A stretch of 64,000 bases of DNA from Rhizobium redzepovicii (GTDB lineage Bacteria; Pseudomonadota; Alphaproteobacteria; Rhizobiales; Rhizobiaceae), in contig NZ_JAILYH010000012.1 in assembly GCF_019793435.1 (NCBI RefSeq), positions 62,001-126,000 on the forward strand, read 5' to 3'. The stretch's first letter is position 1. Each line of letters starts with the position of its first letter. Below the pieces are notes generated by a model. The model had not been told where the DNA came from. It was given only the letters and a program-made list of their open reading frames with translations, and made no database searches. This document shows positions 44,170 through 52,356 of this stretch, one piece after another. Made by a program: the position numbers and the translations under genes.

Positions 44170-44969
44170 TGCCGCGCTTCCGCATGACCGTCGAATATGA
44201 CGGCGGCCCCTATGTCGGCTGGCAGCGGCAGGAGAACGGCCCCTCGGTGCAGGGCGCGATCGAAGCCGCAGTGCTGTCGCTGACCGGCGAGACCGTCTCG
44301 ATCCGCGGCGCCGGCCGCACCGATTCGGGCGTCCACGCCATGGGCCAGGTGATCCATGTCGATCTGTCGAAGGCATGGTCGCCGTACCAGCTGCAGAATG
44401 CCTTGAACGCGCATCTGAGGCTTGCCGGCGAGCGTGTTTCCATTCTCGATGTCGAGGCGGTTGCGGAATTCTTCGATGCCCGTTTCTCGGCGTTGCGCCG
44501 CCATTATCTCTACCGGATCGTCAGCCGACGGGCGCCGCTGGCGCTGGAAGCCGGCAAGGCCTGGTGGGTACCGAAGGCGCTCGACCACGAGGTCATGCAC
44601 GCCGCCGCCCAGAGGCTGGTCGGCCGCCACGATTTCTCCACCTTCCGCGCCGCTCATTGCCAGGCAAACAGCCCGGTGCGCACGCTCGATCGGCTGGATG
44701 TGACGCGCAGCGGCGAGCTGATCGAGATCCGCGCCACGGCGCAGAGTTTTCTCCACAACCAGATCCGCTCCTTCGCCGGCACGCTGAAGCTCGCCGGCGA
44801 AGGCAAATGGACGCCTGACGATGTCGAGGCCGCCCTTGCGGCGCGCGACCGCAAGGCCTGCGGCCCGGTGGCGCCGCCCGACGGGCTCTATTTCCTGCAG
44901 GTGGATTATCCGGAGGTGATCGTCGACCGGCGCAGGCCGGTCAGCGAGACCGATGACGATCCATCGTAA
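44169..44969 (+). CDS. truA: tRNA pseudouridine38-40 synthase TruA
   Basis: 266 aa. The catalytic aspartate is in RGAGRTDSGVHA (about residue 55), and GWQRQENGPSVQGAIE near residue 18 and NQIRSFAGTLK near 198 fit the family. It isomerises U38-U40 in the anticodon arm of many tRNAs. It is translationally coupled to fmt and converges with the membrane protein gene at 44976, with only 6 nt between ends. The last about 20 residues are a non-conserved acidic tail. Confidence 0.97.
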   Translation: MPRFRMTVEYDGGPYVGWQRQENGPSVQGAIEAAVLSLTGETVSIRGAGRTDSGVHAMGQVIHVDLSKAWSPYQLQNALNAHLRLAGERVSILDVEAVAEFFDARFSALRRHYLYRIVSRRAPLALEAGKAWWVPKALDHEVMHAAAQRLVGRHDFSTFRAAHCQANSPVRTLDRLDVTRSGELIEIRATAQSFLHNQIRSFAGTLKLAGEGKWTPDDVEAALAARDRKACGPVAPPDGLYFLQVDYPEVIVDRRRPVSETDDDPS

Positions 44970-44975
44970 GCTTGG

Positions 44976-45572
44976 TCAGACCGGATAGATGCCGAGGAAG
45001 TGCTGCAGATATTCCGAAAGGATCATCGACGGCACCAGCAGCACCAGCGTCATTGCCCCGACCATCAGCGGATGACCGTGGCAGATCATCCGCAGAATGC
45101 GCGCCAGCACGAAGACCTGAGCCAGCATGAAGGCAAGCAGCAGCAGCGAGACAAGGCCGACGGAGCCGGGAAGGAAGACAACCATCGCCAGCAGCAGCCC
45201 GTTGATATAGGAGAGCGGCACGCCGAGCCAGTTGACGCTGACGACGACAGGGGCGAAACGCTCGCCCATGCGGAAGGCAAGCAGCAGCAGCCCGGCAAAA
45301 ACCAGCGGCACGAACCAGTTGGCGAGCTCGACGAAGCCGAGCCTGAGATAGAAGGCAAAGCCGACATCGGCTTCCGGCGGCATCGACCGCAGAAAGACCT
45401 GCCGCCACCAGAGCCAGGAAATGCCCATCGGCGGCAGGCACCAGGCGATCGCCCAGAACGAGCGGTTCACGCCGCGCTCGGACAAATCGAGGTAGCGGAA
45501 GCCGCGCGGATCCAGCCGGATCAGCAGCCAGAGGCCGGCCAAATAGTATTGGACTTCCCTAAGCCCCGGCAT
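44976..45572 (-). CDS. Polytopic membrane protein of unknown function
   Basis: 198 aa from ATG 45572; an in-frame ATG at 45590 is less likely. About five transmembrane segments (for example VPLVFAGLLLLAFRMG, LLLAMVVFLPGSVGLVSLLLLAFML split over two helices). It starts inside the last codons of dapE (14-nt overlap), so it is the distal gene of the dapD-dapE unit. I do not recognise a named family; genes like it occur beside dapE in other rhizobia, as I recall. Confidence 0.8.
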   Translation of the reverse strand: MPGLREVQYYLAGLWLLIRLDPRGFRYLDLSERGVNRSFWAIAWCLPPMGISWLWWRQVFLRSMPPEADVGFAFYLRLGFVELANWFVPLVFAGLLLLAFRMGERFAPVVVSVNWLGVPLSYINGLLLAMVVFLPGSVGLVSLLLLAFMLAQVFVLARILRMICHGHPLMVGAMTLVLLVPSMILSEYLQHFLGIYPV

Positions 45573-46752
45573 TGGCGAACCAGTGGGCAATGAAGGTCTC
45601 GTAGATCGCCGTCAGCATCTCCAGATCGGAAACGGCGACGCGCTCGTCGACCATGTGCATCGTCTGGCCGACGAGGCCGAACTCGACGACCGGGCAATAA
45701 TCCTTGATGAAACGCGCATCCGAGGTGCCGCCGGTGGTCGAAAGCGCCGGCGAGCGGCCGGTGACACTTTCGACGGCTGAAGAGAGCGAGGCGATCAGGG
45801 CATTGTTGCGGGTGAGGAAGACATGGCTCGGCCGGTCGGCCCAGACGATATCGTATTTCACCGGTTCGCGGCCCGGCCGCAGCCGACCATCCCCGGCGGC
45901 GGCGTCGAGGCGCCGCAGGATTTCGGCGCGCAGCGTCTCGGCCGTCCAGCTGTCGTTGAAGCGGATGTTGAAGCTGGCCGAGGCCTTGGCCGGAATGACG
46001 TTGGTCGCCGGATTGCCGACATCGACCGTGGTCACCTCAAGGTTTGAGGGCTGAAAATCGTCGGTGCCGCCGTCGAAGGGCGGATCCATCAGCGCCTCCG
46101 TCAGCTGCAGCATGCCGCGCACCGGATTGTCGGCAAGATGCGGATAGGCGGCGTGGCCCTGGACGCCATGCACGGTGATCTTGCCCGACAGCGAGCCGCG
46201 CCGGCCGATCTTGATCATGTCGCCGAGCCTGTCCGGATTGGTGGGCTCGCCGACCAGGCAGGCATCCCAGCGTTCGCCGCGTTCGGCCGCCCACTGCAGG
46301 AGCTTGGTTGTGCCGTTGATCGCCGGGCCTTCTTCGTCGCCGGTGATCAGCAAGGAAATCGAGCCCTTGGGCGGCCCGCTCTTTTCGATATGGCGGGCGA
46401 CGGCGGCGACGAAGCAGGCAATGCCGCCCTTCATGTCGACGGCGCCGCGACCGAAGAGTTCGCCCTTCGATATCTCGGCGGCGAAGGGCGGATGCGTCCA
46501 GGCGGCCTCGTCGCCGACCGGCACGACATCGGTATGGCCGGCAAACATCAGATGCGGGCCGTCCTTGCCAAGCCGGGCATAGAGGTTTTCAATATCGGCG
46601 GTTCCCGCTTCGCTCGCTTTCACCTTGTCGACAGTGAAGCCGCGCGGCGCAAGCATGGCGTCGAGCGCCGACAGCGCGCCGCCTTCGGCCGGTGTCACCG
46701 AGGGGCAGCGAATCAGCGTCTGAAGATTGGCGACGGGATCGGTAGCGGTCAT
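45559..46752 (-). CDS. dapE: Succinyl-diaminopimelate desuccinylase
   Basis: 397 aa M20-family di-zinc peptidase. Metal-binding motifs are AGHTDVVPVGD, FGRGAVDMKGGIACF and LITGDEEGPAINGT. The EFGLVGQTMHMVDE block near the C-terminus supplies the last ligand. It hydrolyses N-succinyl-LL-diaminopimelate to LL-DAP in the lysine/peptidoglycan pathway. It follows dapD on the same strand after 97 nt. Confidence 0.97.
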   Translation of the reverse strand: MTATDPVANLQTLIRCPSVTPAEGGALSALDAMLAPRGFTVDKVKASEAGTADIENLYARLGKDGPHLMFAGHTDVVPVGDEAAWTHPPFAAEISKGELFGRGAVDMKGGIACFVAAVARHIEKSGPPKGSISLLITGDEEGPAINGTTKLLQWAAERGERWDACLVGEPTNPDRLGDMIKIGRRGSLSGKITVHGVQGHAAYPHLADNPVRGMLQLTEALMDPPFDGGTDDFQPSNLEVTTVDVGNPATNVIPAKASASFNIRFNDSWTAETLRAEILRRLDAAAGDGRLRPGREPVKYDIVWADRPSHVFLTRNNALIASLSSAVESVTGRSPALSTTGGTSDARFIKDYCPVVEFGLVGQTMHMVDERVAVSDLEMLTAIYETFIAHWFANAGA

Positions 46753-46849
46753 GGCGTCGAACTATCCGGCGGGAATGGCAAAGACATGGCAAGGCGGCGG
46801 CCTCGCGCAAAAGACGCCGCCTGTTTACCGGATCAAAGTCCTGGTGTCA

Positions 46850-47710
46850 TCAATCTCTGAGCAGCTCGTTGATGCCGGTCTTGGATCGGGTCTGTTCATC
46901 GACGCGCTTGACGATGACGGCGCAGTAGAGATGCGGCGCTGGCTTGCCGTTGCCCATGGTCGCACTGCCCGACGGCATCGAGCCGGCGACGACGACGGAA
47001 TAGGGCGGCACTTCGCCGTAGCTCACTTCGCCGGTGGCGCGGTCGACGATCTTGGTCGACTTGCCGATAAAGACGCCCATGCCGAGCACCGAGCCTTCGC
47101 GGACGATACAGCCTTCGACCACTTCCGAACGGGCGCCGATGAAGCAATTGTCTTCGATGATCGTCGGGCCGGCCTGCATCGGCTCCAGCACGCCGCCGAT
47201 GCCGACGCCGCCGGAGAGATGCACATGTTTGCCGATCTGCGCGCAGGAGCCGACCGTCGCCCAGGTATCGACCATCGTGCCTTCGCCGACATAGGCGCCG
47301 AGATTGACGAAGGAGGGCATCAGGATGGCGTTCGGGGCGATATAGGCCGAGCGGCGCACGACGCAGTTCGGCACGGCGCGGAAGCCGGCGGCGCGGAACT
47401 GGTTCTCGCCCCAGTTCTCGAATTTCGAGGGCACCTTGTCCCACCAGGTGGAATTGCCCGAGCCGCCCTTGACCACGTCCATGTCGTTGAGGCGGAAGGA
47501 CAGGAGCACGGCCTTCTTCAGCCACTGATTGACCGTCCAGGCGCCGTCGGCGCCGCGCGTTGCGACACGAACCTTGCCGGCATCGAGCAGGTCGAGCGCT
47601 GCTTCGACCGCATCGCGAACCTCGCCCTTGGTCGACGTGTTCACATTGTCGCGATTGTCGAAGGCGGCTTCGATGGTCTTTTCGAGGGATGCGAGGTCGG
47701 TGGCGCTCAT
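46850..47710 (-). CDS. dapD: Tetrahydrodipicolinate N-succinyltransferase
   Basis: 286 aa hexapeptide-repeat (left-handed beta-helix) transferase. The repeats cover about residues 105-230 (GAYVGEGTMVDTWATVGSC, HLSGGVGIGGVLEP, GARSEVVEG), preceded by the DapD N-terminal helical domain. It succinylates tetrahydrodipicolinate, the step before DapC/DapE. Length is normal for rhizobia. Confidence 0.97.
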   Translation of the reverse strand: MSATDLASLEKTIEAAFDNRDNVNTSTKGEVRDAVEAALDLLDAGKVRVATRGADGAWTVNQWLKKAVLLSFRLNDMDVVKGGSGNSTWWDKVPSKFENWGENQFRAAGFRAVPNCVVRRSAYIAPNAILMPSFVNLGAYVGEGTMVDTWATVGSCAQIGKHVHLSGGVGIGGVLEPMQAGPTIIEDNCFIGARSEVVEGCIVREGSVLGMGVFIGKSTKIVDRATGEVSYGEVPPYSVVVAGSMPSGSATMGNGKPAPHLYCAVIVKRVDEQTRSKTGINELLRD

Positions 47711-47903
47711 GAGAATTCCTTAAACTTCGATCTTTATCGTGGAGACGGCGGAGTCTCCGGAATGCGGTTGGCAGGGATTTAACCTGCTCTACAGCATGCA
47801 GCCGTAGAACGGAATGATTTTTCCAACAAGATCATACTTGGATTCAAGGCGTTATAGCGACATATCCGGCTTTGAAGCCGGCAAGACTGAAAGGCATTTC
47901 GAC

Positions 47904-48770
47904 ATGGCGAAGGGACGAAACGGCGGGTCGCGGCGCAAGGATGGCGTATGGGACCCGCTGAAGAGCAGCTCGACCGACAGGCAGCGCGCCGAGGCTGTGC
48001 CGAAGACGCCGCAGACGATGTCGCCCGCCTACCGCCTTGCCTATGTCGACGAAGATTTCCTCTGCCGTGAGGAGCTGCGGCCGATCCGCCTGCAGCTGGA
48101 GCTGCTGAAGACGGAGATGATGCTGACGGAGCGCGGCATCCGCTCGACCGTCGTCATGTTCGGCGGCGCCCGTATTCCCGCCCCCGGCCAGAGCGCTTGG
48201 GCGGCACGCAACGACATCCAGCGCGCCAATCTGGAGGCGGCCTCCGTCTATTATGACGAGGCGCGAAAATTCGCCCGGCTCTGCTCGAAATATTCGGCGA
48301 CCCTCGGGTTCCAGGAATATGTCATCGTCACCGGCGGCGGTCCCGGCGTCATGGAGGCCGGCAATCGCGGCGCGGCCGACGAGGGCGCACCCTCGATCGG
48401 CCTCAACATCGTGCTGCCGCACGAACAGGCGCCGAACGCCTATGTGACGCCGGAACTCAGCTTCAACTTCCACTATTTCGCCATTCGCAAGATGCATTTC
48501 ATGGTGCGCGCCAAGGCAATCGCCGTCTTTCCCGGCGGCTTCGGAACGCTCGACGAATTCTTCGAATGCCTGACGCTGATCCAGACCGGCCGCATGGAGC
48601 GGCTGCCGCTGATCCTCTTCGGCGAAGCCTTCTGGCGCCGCATCGTCAATTTCGATGCCCTGGCCGAATTCGGCACGATCGCGCCCGACGACGTCAAGCT
48701 GATCAGCTTCGTCGACACGGCCGAAGCCGCGTGGAAGATCATCCAGGATTTCTATGAGCATCGCGAATAG
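47904..48770 (+). CDS. LOG-family (TIGR00730) protein, extended N-terminus
   Basis: 288 aa from ATG 47904; an open frame reaches back to 47814. A basic, non-conserved N-terminus of about 50 residues precedes the Rossmann-like LOG domain with VIVTGGGPGVMEAGNRGA and the signature PGGFGTLDEFFE (PGGxGTxxE). Related proteins are cytokinin riboside 5'-monophosphate phosphoribohydrolases or nucleotide phosphoribohydrolases such as PpnN. The long form may act on purine nucleotides rather than make cytokinin. It diverges from dapD. Confidence 0.88.
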   Translation: MAKGRNGGSRRKDGVWDPLKSSSTDRQRAEAVPKTPQTMSPAYRLAYVDEDFLCREELRPIRLQLELLKTEMMLTERGIRSTVVMFGGARIPAPGQSAWAARNDIQRANLEAASVYYDEARKFARLCSKYSATLGFQEYVIVTGGGPGVMEAGNRGAADEGAPSIGLNIVLPHEQAPNAYVTPELSFNFHYFAIRKMHFMVRAKAIAVFPGGFGTLDEFFECLTLIQTGRMERLPLILFGEAFWRRIVNFDALAEFGTIAPDDVKLISFVDTAEAAWKIIQDFYEHRE

Positions 48771-48798
48771 CGGCTCGGCATCCCGTTCGTAAGACGTG

Positions 48799-48827
48799 GC
48801 TCTTTCCCCGCCGGGCGGGGAAAGAGC
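48799..48827. terminator. Bidirectional hairpin between the LOG-family and EF-hand genes
   Basis: A perfect 13-bp stem (GCTCTTTCCCCGC and its complement) with a 3-nt loop lies between the convergent gene ends at 48770 and 48863. No T run follows, so terminator strength is uncertain, but the position fits a shared terminator. Confidence 0.6.
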
Positions 48828-48862
48828 GGAGGCGATGGTTCGCCCAACCTTGCAGCCGCGGC

Positions 48863-49498
48863 CTACAGCAGCGGCCGGTCCGGCATGTCGTCGATCGAGA
48901 TGACGCCGTCCTTGTTGCGGTCCATCCGCGCAAACAGCTTGTCGAAGGCGGCAACGGCTTCCTGTTTGGAAATCTGGCCGTTCTGGTCGGTATCAACCCG
49001 GTGCATCATCATCGAGGCGCGCATGAAGTTGCCGCCATGGCGCATCCAACGGTGCCCGTCATGACCATCATGCCCGCCGTGACCGTCGCGTGGCGGCCGG
49101 CCCTGGTCGTCATTGCCTGGCGTCGCGGCTGCGGTATCGGTATCCTTGTTTTCGCTGGCCTCCTGCTTGCGCTGATCTCTCATCGCCTGCATCTGCGTCT
49201 TCTGGTATGCGCTGATTTCACCGGGCGTCAGCGAGCCGTCATTATTGGTGTCGATCGCAGCGAAAACCTTGTCGAGGCCGGCGGTCGCTTCTTCTTTGGA
49301 GACCTTGCCGTCCTTGTTGGCGTCGAACTGCTTGAGCATCCTGACATAGGTGATTTCGCGGAAGGCGGCAGGCCCCGGACCGTGCATGCCGGGGTGCTGG
49401 CGCGGCGCGTCACCGGGTGCGGCATGGCCTGCCCCGGCGGCTGCGCCGAAGATGAGGGTGGAGGAAAGCGCTGCCAGTATCAGCTTGTTGCGGTACAT
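48863..49498 (-). CDS. Exported EF-hand protein with four calcium-binding loops
   Basis: 211 aa with a Sec signal peptide (about residues 1-26). Four EF-hand loops are visible: DANKDGKVSKEE (about 59), DTNNDGSLTPGE (about 83), DTDQNGQISKQE (about 168) and DRNKDGVISIDD (about 192). The two pairs are separated by a linker of about 60 residues containing the His/Gly-rich run GHGGHDGHDGHRW, which could bind transition metals. It is likely periplasmic or secreted. Function unknown; similar calmodulin-like proteins (calsymin) occur in rhizobia. Confidence 0.88.
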   Translation of the reverse strand: MYRNKLILAALSSTLIFGAAAGAGHAAPGDAPRQHPGMHGPGPAAFREITYVRMLKQFDANKDGKVSKEEATAGLDKVFAAIDTNNDGSLTPGEISAYQKTQMQAMRDQRKQEASENKDTDTAAATPGNDDQGRPPRDGHGGHDGHDGHRWMRHGGNFMRASMMMHRVDTDQNGQISKQEAVAAFDKLFARMDRNKDGVISIDDMPDRPLL

Positions 49499-49629
49499 CG
49501 TATTTGCCTTTCGTGAGGTGTCCCCTCACGAAGAAAGCTACGGCAGCAGGGCGGAAAGCCCCAGTTAAACATCGGTAAGCTGAATGAAACTTTGGTAATC
49601 CGTCAGTCGCCGCCAACCCAGGGGCCAGA

Positions 49630-50343
49630 TCAGCTCCGAGCGGTAATCTTGCCGAGAAAGGCGGCGAGGTCGTCGGTGACGAAATCGATGTGATCCTCTT
49701 CGCCGCTGGTCTTTTCCCACCATTCGACGAGCGTGTCTTCCAGATTGCGCGGCACCAACAGCACTGTCTGCATGCCGAGCGCCTTCGGCACCGTCAGATT
49801 GCGCGGCAGATCCTCGAACATCGCCGCCTTGCTCGTTTCGACGCATTTTAACGCCGTGAACTTGTCGTAGGTCGCCTGCGCCGGCTTCGGCACATAGTCG
49901 GCGGCGACGATATCGAAGATGTCGTCGAAATGCTCGAGAATGCCGAGCGCACCGGCCGTCATTTCCGCATGTTTGACGCTGCCATTGGTAAAGATGAACT
50001 TACGCCCGGGCAGCGCCTTGATCGCCGCGGCGAGTTCCGGCTGCGGCGTCAGCGCCGTGTAGTCGATCGCATGCGCCTTTTCGAGGAAGTCGTTCGGGTC
50101 GATGCCGTGATGAATCATCAGGCCCTGCAGCGTCGTGCCGTGCTCGAGGTAATATTGCTTCTGCAGCTTGCGCGCCTCTTCCCGCTCCATCTGCAACAAG
50201 GCCGCGACATAGGCGGTCATGTTCTTGTCGATCTGCGCGAAGAGATTGACATGATGCGGATAGAGCGTGTTGTCGAGGTCGAAGACCCAGTCTGTGACGT
50301 GCGCGAAATCGGCTTTATCAGGCGTGCGGTCGATCTTTGTCAT
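49630..50343 (-). CDS. Pyrimidine 5'-nucleotidase (HAD superfamily, SDT1-like)
   Basis: 237 aa from ATG 50343; the frame continues to 50385. HAD motif I is FDLDNTLYP (nucleophile Asp22, Asp24), motif II the FTNGS region, and motif III/IV MFEDLPRNL. This corresponds to the TIGR01993 pyrimidine 5'-nucleotidase group that dephosphorylates UMP or CMP. In related genomes it lies near argB and dapD, consistent with its place here. Confidence 0.92.
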   Translation of the reverse strand: MTKIDRTPDKADFAHVTDWVFDLDNTLYPHHVNLFAQIDKNMTAYVAALLQMEREEARKLQKQYYLEHGTTLQGLMIHHGIDPNDFLEKAHAIDYTALTPQPELAAAIKALPGRKFIFTNGSVKHAEMTAGALGILEHFDDIFDIVAADYVPKPAQATYDKFTALKCVETSKAAMFEDLPRNLTVPKALGMQTVLLVPRNLEDTLVEWWEKTSGEEDHIDFVTDDLAAFLGKITARS

Positions 50344-50446
50344 GGCGGTCTTATGGCATGGGCGCGGCCGCAAGGAAATCGACAAGAATAAAATAGACGC
50401 CCGATTTTCGGCGGACGGCGCATGCGCGGGATGCTAGAAAGCGGAT

Positions 50447-51520
50447 ATGCTTTTCGAACGCCCCGACGACGATACGCTCTATGACGCCTTGATCGCGCGC
50501 AGCGCTGATTATGAGGGGCAGGCCTATGTCTGCGTCAAGACGACGGGCATCTTCTGCCGGCTGACCTGCCCGGCGCGCAAGCCGAAGCGGGAAAATACCC
50601 TGTTCTTCGAGACGATCGCCGCTTGCATGCATTCCGGCTTTCGTCCCTGCCGGCGCTGCAGGCCGCTGGAACAGCCGGGCAGGGAGCCGATCGTCGACGA
50701 ACTGCTTGCGGCACTCGACGCTCAGCCGGAGGTTCGCTGGACCGAGGAGGAGATTGTCCGCCGTGGCCATGATCCCTCGACGGTGCGCCGCGCCTTCAAG
50801 CGGGCGCTCGGCATGACCTTCCATGACATCGTCCGCTATCGCCGGCTCGGCGAAGCGGCCCGGCAGCTGGCCGACGGCGCGCGCGTCATCGATGCGCAGA
50901 TCGACGCCGGATACGAGTCTCCGAGCGGCTTTCGCACGGCATTCCAGCGGCTCGTCGGTAAAGCGCCGGCGCTCTCGCAAAACCGCGAATTGCTCGTTGC
51001 CGATTGGTTCGCCACCCCGCTCGGGCCGATGATCGCGGTTGCCGACAAGACGCATCTGCACCTTCTCGAATTTCATGATCGTAAGGCGCTGCCGACTGAG
51101 CTCGAAGCGCTGCAGAAGCGCGTCCGATCCTCGGTCGCAATCGGCCGCACCCCTGTCATCGACCAGATCGAGGCGGAGATCCGGGATTATTTCGAGGGCC
51201 GGCCCACCGTTTTCACGACGCCGCTGGCGCTTGGCGGTACGCCCTTCGAAAAACATGTCTGGGCAAAGCTGATGGAAATCCCTGTCGGTGAGACGCGCGC
51301 CTATGGCGATCTTGCCAGGGAGATGGAAAGGCCGGAGGTGGTGCGGGCCGTCGGCCGCGCCAATGGCGCCAACCAGCTTGCCATCATCGTGCCCTGCCAT
51401 CGTATCCTCGGCGCGGATGGTTCGCTGACCGGCTACGGCGGCGGGCTCTGGCGCAAACAGTGGCTGCTGCGCCATGAAGAGAAAATCAGTACACAGGCGA
51501 AGATGGAGGAGACAGCATGA
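50447..51520 (+). CDS. ada: Bifunctional Ada: DNA methylphosphotriester/O6-methylguanine methyltransferase and AraC-type regulator
   Basis: 357 aa, full-length Ada. The N-terminal zinc domain has the four cysteines Cys37, Cys41, Cys68 and Cys71, of which Cys37 would accept methyl groups from phosphotriesters. An AraC-type HTH follows (about residues 90-170). The C-terminal Ogt domain has IIVPCHR with acceptor Cys317. It repairs alkylated DNA and, when methylated, activates its own regulon. Its stop overlaps the next gene by 4 nt, an unusual partner (not alkB or alkA). Confidence 0.95.
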   Translation: MLFERPDDDTLYDALIARSADYEGQAYVCVKTTGIFCRLTCPARKPKRENTLFFETIAACMHSGFRPCRRCRPLEQPGREPIVDELLAALDAQPEVRWTEEEIVRRGHDPSTVRRAFKRALGMTFHDIVRYRRLGEAARQLADGARVIDAQIDAGYESPSGFRTAFQRLVGKAPALSQNRELLVADWFATPLGPMIAVADKTHLHLLEFHDRKALPTELEALQKRVRSSVAIGRTPVIDQIEAEIRDYFEGRPTVFTTPLALGGTPFEKHVWAKLMEIPVGETRAYGDLAREMERPEVVRAVGRANGANQLAIIVPCHRILGADGSLTGYGGGLWRKQWLLRHEEKISTQAKMEETA

Positions 51521-52287
51521 ACCAGATTGAGAAGGCCAAGGCATTCGCCGCGCTGCATAAGAAGGGCGATCCGATCGTCCTCTACAATATCTGGGATGCC
51601 GGCACGGCGAAGGCGGTGACGGAAGCCGGCGCCAAGGCGCTCGCGACCGGAAGCTGGTCGGTCGCCGCAGCCCACGGGTTTGCCGATGGCGAGAAACTCC
51701 CGATGCAGGTACTTGTGGAGACGGCGAAATCCATCACCGCCGTCATCGACCTGCCGCTGTCGGTCGATTTCGAAGGCGCCTATTCGGCGGAGCCCGAGGG
51801 GGCGGCGGCCAATGCCGCCAGGCTGGTGGATGTCGGCGCCATCGGCATCAATTTCGAAGATCGGGTGGTTGCCGGCGAGGGGCTCTACCCCGCCGAGAGC
51901 CAGGCGGCCCGCATCCGCGCCATTCGCGCCATGGCCGACGGCAGAGACATCCCCTTCTTCATCAACGCCCGCACCGATCTCTTCCTCGCCGAAGGCGATC
52001 TTGCCAAACATGCCGGTCTGGTGGACGAGGCGATCGAGCGCGGCAGGGCCTATGCGGCGGCCGGCGGCAACGGTTTCTTCGTTCCCGGCCTGATCGATCC
52101 CGCCTTGATCGAAAAGATCTGCGCTGCATCGTCGCTGCCGGTCAATATCATGATGCGGGCGGGCGCTCCCGATGTGAAAACCCTGGCAAAGCTCGGTGTC
52201 GGCCGCATCAGCTATGGACCGGGGCCTTACCGGTCGATGATGGAAAAGCTGAAACAGGAGGCGGCGGCGATTTACAGCACGCTCTGA
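51517..52287 (+). CDS. Isocitrate lyase/PEP mutase-family protein
   Basis: 256 aa TIM-barrel protein of the ICL/PEPM superfamily (PEP_mutase, COG2513 type). It shows KKGDPIVLYNIWDAGTAKAV at the start, LPLSVDFEGAYS and INFEDRVV metal-site regions, and FINARTDLF. The classical isocitrate lyase KKCGH signature is absent, so it is not an isocitrate lyase; lyase activity on a 2-methylisocitrate- or oxaloacetate-like substrate is possible. It is translationally coupled to ada. Function unknown. Confidence 0.88.
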   Translation: MNQIEKAKAFAALHKKGDPIVLYNIWDAGTAKAVTEAGAKALATGSWSVAAAHGFADGEKLPMQVLVETAKSITAVIDLPLSVDFEGAYSAEPEGAAANAARLVDVGAIGINFEDRVVAGEGLYPAESQAARIRAIRAMADGRDIPFFINARTDLFLAEGDLAKHAGLVDEAIERGRAYAAAGGNGFFVPGLIDPALIEKICAASSLPVNIMMRAGAPDVKTLAKLGVGRISYGPGPYRSMMEKLKQEAAAIYSTL

Positions 52288-52356
52288 GGCCGAGATGTGC
52301 GCGGGCCGCAGCTCTCAGATGAAAGACTGCGGCCCGAAAATGACATCCCACTCCGC

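Noticed and set aside
51517..52287. Calling this gene isocitrate lyase (aceA)
   Set aside because: It is about half the length of isocitrate lyase and lacks the KKCGH motif.
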